From an uncultured Oscillospiraceae bacterium (GTDB lineage: Bacteria; Bacillota; Clostridia; Oscillospirales; Ruminococcaceae), in the NCBI GenBank assembly GCA_934454435.1, contig CAKSGA010000028.1, positions 1 through 23,144 of the forward strand: a stretch of DNA of 23,144 nucleotides, written 5' to 3'. A program made the translations under genes and the position numbers. Each line of letters begins with the position of its first letter. Position 1 is the first letter of the stretch. Below, piece by piece: positions 16,007 to 22,920 of this stretch. Below the pieces are notes generated by a model. That model saw only the letters and a program-made list of their open reading frames with translations. It was not told the origin of the DNA and searched no databases.

Positions 16007-16420
16007 TTACAGCTTATCGCTAGCATTGAACAGGCACAGCGTATAAACCACCGGCATAGCCAGAATGATTATATCACCGAAGAAGTTGAACTTTCCGCTT
16101 GCGATACTGCAGAACAGTGAAATGATGGACAACAGCGACATAAGTCCACCGGCGATAAGAGCCGGACGAACAGCGCTCATACCGCCTCCGTTGAGCGCCC
16201 GCAGCCCGAAGAAGAACATGCATGCGAACCCGAGAACCATCAGGAGCATACTCAGCAGGTTGCCGAGATAACCCATGAACCCGCCGCTGTTCACCATCGA
16301 AAACATGGCATAGCGGAAGAAAAAGCTTTGACCGCCGAAGATCACCTTGAAATTAAGAACCAGGGTGAGCACCGCCATAACGCCGCTTATCCAGGAAATG
16401 ACCCTGACAATGTTTTTCAT
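16007..16420 (-). CDS. Small membrane protein, four predicted helices
   Basis: 137 residues, mostly hydrophobic. Likely membrane segments lie near residues 7-28, 48-72, 85-106 and 112-132, with short polar links and a short charged end (NASDKL). No motif indicates function and I do not recognise a family. The ATG follows a strong GGAGGGCGG site and lies 14 bp after the purD stop, so it is co-transcribed with purD. That linkage does not by itself suggest a role in purine synthesis. Confidence 0.82.
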   Translation of the reverse strand: MKNIVRVISWISGVMAVLTLVLNFKVIFGGQSFFFRYAMFSMVNSGGFMGYLGNLLSMLLMVLGFACMFFFGLRALNGGGMSAVRPALIAGGLMSLLSIISLFCSIASGKFNFFGDIIILAMPVVYTLCLFNASDKL

Positions 16421-16434
16421 GTCCGCCCTCCGTG

Positions 16435-17712
16435 TTACAGGGATTTTAGCGCACGCTGACCGATATCCTTACGATAATGAGCCTTCTCAAAGGTTATCGT
16501 GCCGACTGCCTTGTACGCCTTGTCAAGAGCCTGCCTGAGGTCGTCCCCGGTCGCCGTTACGCCGAGTACTCTGCCGCCGGCGGTGTAGTATCTGCCGTTT
16601 TCCAGCCTGGTTCCGGCATGGTAAACGTACGCAAGGTCAGACTGACCCTTTTCGTCCAGCCCGGAGATCTCCTTGCCGGTCTCATACTTCTCGGGATAGC
16701 CGCCGCTTGCGATAACAACGCATGCGCAGGATTTGTCGCTCCACCTGATGTCGAGCTGGTCGAGCTTTTCTTCCCATACTGCTTCCATGATGTCAACGAG
16801 ATCGGTTTCAAGCAGGGGGAGAACTACCTGAGTTTCAGGGTCGCCGAAGCGGCAGTTGTACTCGACTACCTTTGCGCCGTTCGGGGTGAGCATAAGCCCG
16901 AAGTACAGGCAGCCCCTGAACGGACGTCCCTCTTTCTGCATTGCAGCGATGGTGGGCTTGAATATCTTCTCCATGCACTCTGCCTTGAATGCGTCGGTGT
17001 AGCAGGGGTTGGGGGCGATGGTGCCCATTCCGCCGGTATTCAGACCCTCGTCGTTGTCGTTTGCCCGCTTGTGGTCCATTGAAGAGATCATGGGCTTTAC
17101 CGTCTTGCCATCAGTGAATGCGAGCACAGTCACCTCGGGTCCGGTCATGAATTCCTCGACAACTATCTCGCTGCCGGACTTGCCGAACTTGCCGTCAAGC
17201 AGCATTGACTTTACCGCAGCCTCAGCCTCGGCAAGATCCTTTGCGATGATAACGCCCTTGCCCAGTGCAAGACCATCGCACTTGATGACTGCCGGGAAGC
17301 TGTTCTGCTCCTTTATGTACTCTATCGCCTTGTCAGCGTCGGTGAATGTTTCGTAGCCCGCAGTGGGAATGCCGTACTTTTTCATCAGCGCCTTTGAGAA
17401 CACCTTGCTGCCCTCAAGGATAGCAGCGTTCGCTCTCGGTCCGAAGGTCCTGAAGCCAGCCTCGTTGAGCCTGTCCACCATACCCATTACCAGGGGGTCG
17501 TCAGGGGCAACAAAGACATAGTCCGGGCGGAGCTTTTCTGCGAGGGCGAGAATGCCGTCAAGGTCGGTCGCCTTGACCGGGAAGCATTCAGCCAGTGCGG
17601 AGATACCGCCGTTTCCGGGTGCAGCCCAGAGCTTGTCCACCTTTGGTGACTTTGCCAGTGCAGCGATTATCGCATGCTCACGTCCGCCGCCGCCTACTAC
17701 CAGAATATTCAT
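16435..17712 (-). CDS. purD: Phosphoribosylamine-glycine ligase (GARS)
   Basis: A 425-residue ATP-grasp enzyme that joins phosphoribosylamine and glycine using ATP, the second step of purine synthesis. Visible: N-terminal MNILVVGGGGREHAI, FGPRANAAILEGSKVFSK, ATP-grasp core IKCDGLALGKGVIIA, VVEEFMTGPEVTVLAF, DHKRANDNDEGLNTGGMG, and the Mg-binding CRFGDPETQ. Length is normal. The usual GPEDPL motif reads APDDPL here. An AAAGGA site precedes the ATG by 10 nt. No other pur gene is in the window, so purD stands apart from any main purine cluster. The promoter is at 17752-17780. Confidence 0.96.
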   Translation of the reverse strand: MNILVVGGGGREHAIIAALAKSPKVDKLWAAPGNGGISALAECFPVKATDLDGILALAEKLRPDYVFVAPDDPLVMGMVDRLNEAGFRTFGPRANAAILEGSKVFSKALMKKYGIPTAGYETFTDADKAIEYIKEQNSFPAVIKCDGLALGKGVIIAKDLAEAEAAVKSMLLDGKFGKSGSEIVVEEFMTGPEVTVLAFTDGKTVKPMISSMDHKRANDNDEGLNTGGMGTIAPNPCYTDAFKAECMEKIFKPTIAAMQKEGRPFRGCLYFGLMLTPNGAKVVEYNCRFGDPETQVVLPLLETDLVDIMEAVWEEKLDQLDIRWSDKSCACVVIASGGYPEKYETGKEISGLDEKGQSDLAYVYHAGTRLENGRYYTAGGRVLGVTATGDDLRQALDKAYKAVGTITFEKAHYRKDIGQRALKSL

Positions 17713-17751
17713 AATATAAACGTCCTTTCAGGGTAAAAATTCTACTCTCTT

Positions 17752-17780
17752 ATTGTATCATAAAATTCCTCATAATTCAA
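17752..17780 (-). promoter_or_regulatory. Promoter of purD
   Basis: TTGAAT (17775-17780) and TACAAT (17752-17757) on the minus strand with a 17-bp spacer. It is back-to-back with the apbE promoter. No purine riboswitch or PurR-type repeat was recognised in the short leader. Confidence 0.7.
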
Positions 17781-17808
17781 GTGTTTTTGCAGATTTCCGC
17801 TTCCGGGT

Positions 17809-17837
17809 TTGACTTTCCCGCCGGGGAATGCTATAAT
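17809..17837 (+). promoter_or_regulatory. Promoter of apbE with an inverted repeat in the spacer
   Basis: TTGACT (17809-17814) and TATAAT (17832-17837) with 17 bp between. The spacer contains TTCCC-GCCG-GGGAA (17815-17828), a dyad exactly between the two boxes, a classic place for a repressor operator. Confidence 0.75.
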
Positions 17838-17868
17838 AATATACACATATTATAAGAAAGGCAGCACG

Positions 17869-18879
17869 ATGAGATCACGACACATACTTGCAGCGGTGCT
17901 CGCCGCACTGGCGCTCACAGGGTGCACCAGCCAGAAGCCGCACTCGGTACACATTTATTCCATGAACACCCTGATGGACCTCACCGCTTACGGTGACAAT
18001 GCAGAGCAGGCGCTTTCGGAGGTTTCCGGACGTATGAACACGCTGGAGCAGGAGCTTTCAGTGACCCTGCCGGACAGCGACGTCAGCCGGGTGAACTCTG
18101 CTGGCGGCGAGCCGGTCACTGTCTGCGCTGACGCTGCGGCGATCATTTCCGGGTCGCTGGAGATATCGGAGCTTACAGGCGGAGCGCTGGATATAACGAT
18201 ATACCCTGTGGTGCGGGCGTGGGGATTTACTACCGGGGAGCACAGGGTACCGGGCAGTGAGGAGCTCGCCAGCCTGCTGACCCTCACCGACTACTCCCGG
18301 GTGCAGATAAACGGCGGTACAGTGACGCTCCCGGAGGGCTTCGAGATAGACCTCGGCGCCCTGGCCAAAGGCTACGCCGGGGACTGCGCCGCTGAGATAC
18401 TCCACGAAAACGGCGTTGATTCAGCGATACTGAACCTCGGGGGGAATGTCTGCGCAATTGGCGGCAAGCCGGACGGCAGCCCCTGGAAAGTCGCCGTGAC
18501 CGACCCGGAGGACACCTCAAGGTACGCCGGAATTCTCACCGCCCGGGACGAGTTCGTTGTTACCTCCGGGAAGTACGAGCGCTGTTTCACCGCCGATGAC
18601 GGAACGGTGTACCACCACATAATCGACCCGGCGACCGGAATGCCCTCGGAGAATGGCGTTTCGCAGGTAACTGTAGTGGGGACGAACGGAATGCTCTGCG
18701 ATGCACTGTCCACTTCGCTTCTGGTGATGGGTGAGGAGGCTGCGTGCGGGCTCTGGCAGGAGCACGGCGGATTTGAAATGCTCATGGTGACTGATGACGG
18801 CAGGCTTATATTGACACCGGGCATAGCGGAGCGGTTCACTATGCAGGGAGATTATAATGTAAATGTTCTGGAAAAATGA
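17869..18879 (+). CDS. apbE: FAD:protein FMN transferase, lipoprotein
   Basis: A 336-residue exported flavin transferase that attaches FMN covalently to threonine or serine of target proteins outside the membrane. The lipobox is ALTGC (C19). Family motifs: RAWGF (116-120), DLGALAKGYAGD (161-172), LNLGGNVCAIGG (188-199), HHIIDPATGMP (249-259) and CDALSTSLLVMG (277-288). The ATG at 17869 follows GAAAGG; the frame upstream to 17809 overlaps the promoter and is discounted. No Rnf, Nqr or FMN-binding target gene is in the window, so the substrate is elsewhere. No clear terminator follows. Confidence 0.94.
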   Translation: MRSRHILAAVLAALALTGCTSQKPHSVHIYSMNTLMDLTAYGDNAEQALSEVSGRMNTLEQELSVTLPDSDVSRVNSAGGEPVTVCADAAAIISGSLEISELTGGALDITIYPVVRAWGFTTGEHRVPGSEELASLLTLTDYSRVQINGGTVTLPEGFEIDLGALAKGYAGDCAAEILHENGVDSAILNLGGNVCAIGGKPDGSPWKVAVTDPEDTSRYAGILTARDEFVVTSGKYERCFTADDGTVYHHIIDPATGMPSENGVSQVTVVGTNGMLCDALSTSLLVMGEEAACGLWQEHGGFEMLMVTDDGRLILTPGIAERFTMQGDYNVNVLEK

Positions 18880-18928
18880 ACGTTTCTGACCTGTTTTCTT
18901 GTGTAAATGGTGTAACGTTTGTGCATGA

Positions 18929-18963
18929 TTGCTGAATTTTGTTCTCAATTTTGCTGAATTTTG
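18929..18963 (+). promoter_or_regulatory. 13-bp direct repeat upstream of the enzyme I-like promoter
   Basis: TTGCTGAATTTTG occurs at 18929-18941 and again, identically, at 18951-18963, a period of 22 bp or about two DNA turns. The second copy ends 20 bp before the -35 box at 18984. This suits an activator or cooperative regulator. The 323-bp gap 18880-19202 holds this repeat, the promoter and element B; no gene was found there. Confidence 0.45.
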
Positions 18964-18983
18964 GCGAATATCATAAAAACCCC

Positions 18984-19012
18984 TTGAATAATTTCCACTT
19001 ATATGATATTAT
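18984..19012 (+). promoter_or_regulatory. Promoter of the enzyme I-like gene
   Basis: TTGAAT (18984-18989) and TATTAT (19007-19012) with a 17-bp spacer. A 7-bp dyad, TATGATA (19002-19008) and TATCATA (19015-19021), spans the -10 box. The predicted start near 19019 places the whole element B inside the 5' untranslated region. Confidence 0.6.
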
Positions 19013-19030
19013 AGTATCATAAAACAGTAG

Positions 19031-19162
19031 CAGGCTGTCGATAAAGGTGCATCTGCGTTGTCACTCTTCACTGCGACAGGCACAAAGCCTAGTCGCAGTG
19101 AAGGTTCCTAGCATCTGCACCTTTCTCGGCAGCCTGGGATAGATACTTTTTTCGACAAGCTG
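19031..19162. mobile_element. MITE-like element, copy B, 132 bp, with structured core
   Basis: Same ends as copy A: CAGGCTGTCGATAAA, and read inward from the right CAGCTTGTCGAAAAAA. A 6-bp direct repeat CAGTAG flanks it (19025-19030 and 19163-19168). It folds as P1 (CAGGCTGTCG 19031-19040 with CGGCAGCCTG, ending 19136), P2 (AAAGGTGCA 19043-19051 with TGCACCTTT 19116-19124) and P3 (CTTCACTGCGAC 19066-19077 with GTCGCAGTGAAG 19092-19103), with the same AGGC-ACAAA-GCCT cap. P2 and P3 differ in sequence from copy A yet still pair. It sits between the promoter and start codon of the enzyme I-like gene. Confidence 0.8.
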
Positions 19163-19202
19163 CAGTAGTTTGTTTTCCAATATTCAAGGGGAGGCGGAGT
19201 CT

Positions 19203-20714
19203 ATGACAGTATTCAATGGTAAAGGCGTTTACGGCGCAATAGTGTCCGGCAGCGTTTGCGTACTGAAGAAGCCGCAGCTCCACATAGAAAAGCACATCGT
19301 AGACGATCCCGCAGAGGAGATACACCGGTTCGGGGAAGCAAAGGCGTCCGCTACGGAGCAGCTCCAGGCGCTGTATGACCTGTATATCGACCAGATAGGC
19401 GAGCCCAATGCGCAGATATTCAATATCCACATGATGATGCTGGAGGACGAGGACTACTGCGACTCCATCACCGGAATGATAGAAAACGAGGGCGTCAATG
19501 CGGAATACGCCGTGGAGCAGACCTCCGAGGTGTTCGCAAAAATGCTGGAGTCGATGGATAACGAGTACATGCGTGCCCGCTCTGCAGATGTGCGTGACGT
19601 GTCTCGCCGGCTGATCTCCATTCTGTCTGAAACTACGTGGGATCTCAGTGATATTCCGGAGAATGCGATAGTCTGCGCTGACGACATCACCCCGAGTGAG
19701 GCGGCGGCGCTGGATCAGCGAAACATAGCCGCATTCGTGACCGCTTTCGGCTCGCCGATCTCTCACACGGCGATACTTGCGCACAGCATGGATCTGCCTG
19801 CGGTGATAGGTGCCGGGGAGGATCTCCTCACCAAGGTTAAGGACGGCGAGGAGGTCATAGTTGACGGCTTTGCCGGGCAGGTGATACTCAGCCCGGACGA
19901 GCAGGCGAAACTGAGGCTGGACGTAAAGCGCCGTACCAGGACGGTTTCCGGCAGCACTTCAGAGACCAGGACCCTTGATGGTAAGCGCATAACGGTGCTG
20001 GCTTGTGACACCATGGAGGTCCCTGCCCAGGCAGATGGCGTGATAAAGCTGGATTGTCCGGAGCTCCCTACCGAAGAGGAACAGTTTGCATTGTTCTGTG
20101 ACATTGCCGAGATAGCCGAGTACAGCAAGGCTGTAATAAGGCTGCCGGCGATAAGCCCCTACGACCCTGACCGTCATAAGAAGTACCAGATACAGATACG
20201 TGCGGCGCTCCGTGCGAGCTCGCATGGAAGTGCGACCATTCTCTTCCCGATGATCACCAGCATAACCGAGGCAAGAAAGATACTCGCCGCCTGCGATGAT
20301 GTCAGGAACCAGCTCATCTCCGAGGGAGTGGAGTGTTCCGAGAACTCACGCATCGGGTTCATGATAGAAACTCCGGCTGCGGCGATAATAAGCGACATGC
20401 TGGCGCCGGTGGCAGACACCATGTTGATAAACAGCGACAGCATAGCAAGGCTCATTCTCGCACGGGAAAAGGGAAGCATTTTCTCCGAGGAGTTCGCCGA
20501 GAGTCAGCGCACGATAGTGCTCAGACTTATAAGCTACTGCGCACGCAATGCGGTTAAGAACGGCGCACGGATAGGAATCGGCGGCTCGCTGGCTGCGGAT
20601 ACCTCGCTGACCGCTGAGTTCCTGAAGATGGGAATAGACAAGATCTGCGTTCCCTCCCACATGGTTGGAGATGTCAGGGAAGTGATTATGAACACGGATC
20701 TTTCAGAGGACTAA
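19203..20714 (+). CDS. PTS enzyme I-like protein lacking PEP-site residues
   Basis: 503 residues, against roughly 570-575 for true enzyme I. The N-terminal HPr-binding and phosphohistidine domain is intact: KGVYGAIVSG at the start, LEDEDYCDSI, and the active histidine H188 in FGSPISHTAILAHSMDLPAV. The C-terminal PEP-binding barrel is altered. The GLYRTEFL arginine motif is replaced by GVIKLDCPELP (279-289). The RTLDIGGDK motif and about 50 residues are missing before IRAALRAS. TNDL reads SDSI (411-414). The catalytic-cysteine motif CGEMAGD reads GGSLAAD (460-466). FMIETPAAA (386-394) keeps its glutamate. It is probably unable to use PEP itself. The ATG at 19203 has GGGGAGG upstream; a longer frame from a TTG at 19170 is discounted. 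Confidence 0.85.
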   Translation: MTVFNGKGVYGAIVSGSVCVLKKPQLHIEKHIVDDPAEEIHRFGEAKASATEQLQALYDLYIDQIGEPNAQIFNIHMMMLEDEDYCDSITGMIENEGVNAEYAVEQTSEVFAKMLESMDNEYMRARSADVRDVSRRLISILSETTWDLSDIPENAIVCADDITPSEAAALDQRNIAAFVTAFGSPISHTAILAHSMDLPAVIGAGEDLLTKVKDGEEVIVDGFAGQVILSPDEQAKLRLDVKRRTRTVSGSTSETRTLDGKRITVLACDTMEVPAQADGVIKLDCPELPTEEEQFALFCDIAEIAEYSKAVIRLPAISPYDPDRHKKYQIQIRAALRASSHGSATILFPMITSITEARKILAACDDVRNQLISEGVECSENSRIGFMIETPAAAIISDMLAPVADTMLINSDSIARLILAREKGSIFSEEFAESQRTIVLRLISYCARNAVKNGARIGIGGSLAADTSLTAEFLKMGIDKICVPSHMVGDVREVIMNTDLSED

Positions 20715-20722
20715 CAGAATTT

Positions 20723-20759
20723 ATGGGACTGCGATATATCCGCAGTCCCATTTATTTTT
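20723..20759 (+). terminator. Terminator of the enzyme I-like gene
   Basis: ATGGGACTGCG (20723-20733) pairs perfectly with CGCAGTCCCAT (20741-20751), loop of 7, followed by TTATTTTTG. It starts 8 bp after the stop codon. Confidence 0.92.
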
Positions 20760-20761
20760 GC

Positions 20762-20790
20762 TTGACAACCCGGACTATAAATGGTATAAT
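20762..20790 (+). promoter_or_regulatory. Sigma-A promoter of the solute-binding protein gene
   Basis: Perfect TTGACA (20762-20767) and TATAAT (20785-20790) with a 17-bp spacer, starting 2 bp after the preceding terminator. The leader to the ATG is about 50 nt. Confidence 0.88.
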
Positions 20791-20845
20791 TTATATGCAA
20801 AGTTTCCGGGTTCTCCGGACAGGAAATATGAAAAGGAGTGGTTTG

Positions 20846-22831
20846 ATGAACAGAGCAGGAAAGCTCGCAGCATTAATGACAGCGGTAATGCTCACTGTTC
20901 CGGCTTCGGTGCCGGCGGCTGCGTTACCTGAACCCCTGGAAACCGTTTCGGTGGAGCAGGAGTACTACGCCGGAAAGGTCAGCGTTTCTAAGTTCAGTAT
21001 AGGAAAAATCGGCGACAAGGTGTACACCGGAAAGGCGCTCAAGCCTGCCGTCACCGTGAAGTATGGCGGCAAGACGCTTAAAAAGGGCAGGGACTACACC
21101 GTCACCTACAAGAACAACAAGAAGATCGGCACCGCAACGATAGTTATCAAGGGCAAGGGGAAGTACTCCGGGACCAGGAAGATCACGTTCAGGATAGTTC
21201 CAGCAGCGCCGGAGCTGATGGTAGATCCCACCAGCGAGAGAGTTTACCTCAACTGGAGCGAGTCTGCCGGGGCTTCCGGGTATGAGCTTCAGTATGCAGT
21301 AAACGGCGGGAAGTTCGACAGGCTCACTGAATCGAGTTCCACGGTGTTTGGAAGCGGAGCGCTCGATACCGCAAAGAAAACCTACAAGTTCCGTGTGCGT
21401 GCATATGGCAAGTCCGGCTCAAAGACGATATACAGCAAGTGGTCGAATGTCGCAGAGCTGGATATGAGAGCCCCCGTGCAGGATCCCGCATCTGATGACA
21501 CTGATCTCAGCAGCGATATTATCCCTGCTGATACTTTCAGAAAGTACGGCGTTTCATCAGACCCGGGCACTATAAAGTATCTTGGTTTTTACGATATCAG
21601 GGCAGACCGTAAGGGCCTGGAGTCCAGTATGATGTTCCAGGGCGTATGCAATGGAAATATTGAGTATATCGCAACTCCGTACGGGGATCTGTTCTATGAA
21701 AAGCTGGCGATGCTTATAGCGTCTGACGACTCTCCCGACCTTGTGACCAGCGACATTCTTCTCTATCCCGGTTTGCTCAGCAAGAACATGTTCGAGAGCC
21801 TGGACGACAGCATCGACATGAAGTCTGACCTGTGGAAAGACATGAAAACCGCTGCGGACAGCTATTCCTGGAACGGCAAGCATTATTATGTTCCCTACAA
21901 GTACACGACCGGAATGGCGATGAATTACAACAAAAAGACCATCGCTGACAATAACCTCCCTGACCCCTATGAGCTTTACCTTGAGGGGCAGTGGACATGG
22001 GATACTTGGCGTGACATGATGGAGAAATTCTGTGCCAGGAGCGATGATCACGTAGGTTACTATATTCCGACTACTGGTGTTTATTCCTTTATAAATACCA
22101 CTGGAACTCCGCTTGTAGGCGTATCCGGCGGCAAGGTAATAAACAACATAAAGAACAGCAATGTCACCCGTGCGATGGACTTCCTGGACAGCCTGAGGAT
22201 TTCTGGCCTGGGGTATGACTTCCAGTACGGCGACTGGGTATCTCCGCAGATTTTTGCACAGCAAAGCGATGATCTGTTGTTCCTTGTAATGGAGCCGGAA
22301 TGGACGTACACTTCAGCGACCGAAGAGGTTCAGAATAAGTCTGGTGTGGAAAATGACGTTCATGACACTGTGTCTGATTTTGCATTCGTACCCATGCCCA
22401 GGGACCCCAATGCTGACAAGTACTATCAGACCCTCAGCACCTTTGGATATCTGGTGCCCAAGGGCGCAAAGAATAAATCCGGCGCAGTTGATTTTATCAA
22501 AGTCAGCAGGGTCCTGCAGACCAATGACGGCATGCAGAAGAAAGCGAAAAAGGACAGCGTATCCCCCGAGCCTGTTTATTACACGTCCGGAAAGAATGCC
22601 GGCGTCCGCAAGTGGCAGATAACCTGGGGCGAGCAGGAATATGACCTACTCCAGGAGATGAGTTCTCCCAAGACATTCAGCCCGGTGAACGAGTGCGTTT
22701 TAGGTCTTGACATGAATTTTGGCAGTGAGATAGACGCAGCGGCATACAGTGTAATTTTCAATGGCGACTCCTGGGACGACCTGTCAGCTCAGCTCTCAGA
22801 TCGTATCGACGAAATCATTCTGAACATATGA
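20846..22831 (+). CDS. Secreted multidomain solute-binding protein (family 1) with Ig-like and FN3-like modules
   Basis: 661 residues. A signal peptide (about 1-27, ending VPAAA) has no lipobox. Residues 44-118 are an Ig-like surface module typical of Firmicutes: LKPAVTVKYGGKTLKKGRDY, then TVTYKNNKKIG and IVIKGKGKYSGTRKITF. Residues of about 120-208 resemble fibronectin type III: VYLNWSESAGASGYELQY and KFRVRAYGKSG. From about 235 to the end is an extracellular solute-binding protein of the carbohydrate ABC type: SSDDSPDLVTSD-like text (actual ASDDSPDLVTSD), YYVPYKYTTGMAMNYNKK, WTWDTWRDMMEKFC and FLVPKGAKN-like YLVPKGAKNKSG. The ATG at 20846 follows AAAGGAG; the upstream frame covers the promoter. 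No permease or ATPase genes adjoin it. The lack of a lipid anchor is odd for a Gram-positive transport receptor, so a wall-bound or sensing role is possible. Confidence 0.82.
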   Translation: MNRAGKLAALMTAVMLTVPASVPAAALPEPLETVSVEQEYYAGKVSVSKFSIGKIGDKVYTGKALKPAVTVKYGGKTLKKGRDYTVTYKNNKKIGTATIVIKGKGKYSGTRKITFRIVPAAPELMVDPTSERVYLNWSESAGASGYELQYAVNGGKFDRLTESSSTVFGSGALDTAKKTYKFRVRAYGKSGSKTIYSKWSNVAELDMRAPVQDPASDDTDLSSDIIPADTFRKYGVSSDPGTIKYLGFYDIRADRKGLESSMMFQGVCNGNIEYIATPYGDLFYEKLAMLIASDDSPDLVTSDILLYPGLLSKNMFESLDDSIDMKSDLWKDMKTAADSYSWNGKHYYVPYKYTTGMAMNYNKKTIADNNLPDPYELYLEGQWTWDTWRDMMEKFCARSDDHVGYYIPTTGVYSFINTTGTPLVGVSGGKVINNIKNSNVTRAMDFLDSLRISGLGYDFQYGDWVSPQIFAQQSDDLLFLVMEPEWTYTSATEEVQNKSGVENDVHDTVSDFAFVPMPRDPNADKYYQTLSTFGYLVPKGAKNKSGAVDFIKVSRVLQTNDGMQKKAKKDSVSPEPVYYTSGKNAGVRKWQITWGEQEYDLLQEMSSPKTFSPVNECVLGLDMNFGSEIDAAAYSVIFNGDSWDDLSAQLSDRIDEIILNI

Positions 22832-22841
22832 GCAATAACAA

Positions 22842-22865
22842 AAGGGACTGTGAAAACAGTCCCTT
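22842..22865 (+). terminator. Terminator hairpin interrupted by IS insertion
   Basis: AAGGGACTGT (22842-22851), GAAA loop, ACAGTCCCTT (22856-22865): a perfect 10-bp stem 10 bp after the stop codon. The IS end begins at the very next base, so the expected T run is missing. This mirrors element A, which also abuts a terminator palindrome. Confidence 0.75.
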
Positions 22866-22875
22866 CAGCTTGTCG

Positions 22876-22915
22876 AAAAAGCCATCTTTCGTTGAAAAGC
22901 GAAAGATGGCTTTTT
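22876..22915 (-). terminator. Hairpin terminator inside the IS end
   Basis: AAAAAGCCATCTTTCG (22876-22891) pairs perfectly with CGAAAGATGGCTTTTT (22900-22915), a 16-bp stem with an 8-nt loop. The stem ends in a T run on either strand, so it can stop transcription both out of the transposase gene and into it. Confidence 0.85.
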
Positions 22916-22920
22916 GAATA

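Noticed and set aside
19031..19162. tRNA-like reading of element B because of its GGTTCC segment
   Set aside because: The stems do not fit a cloverleaf: there is no acceptor pairing of the right length and no anticodon arm. Copy A does not fit either.
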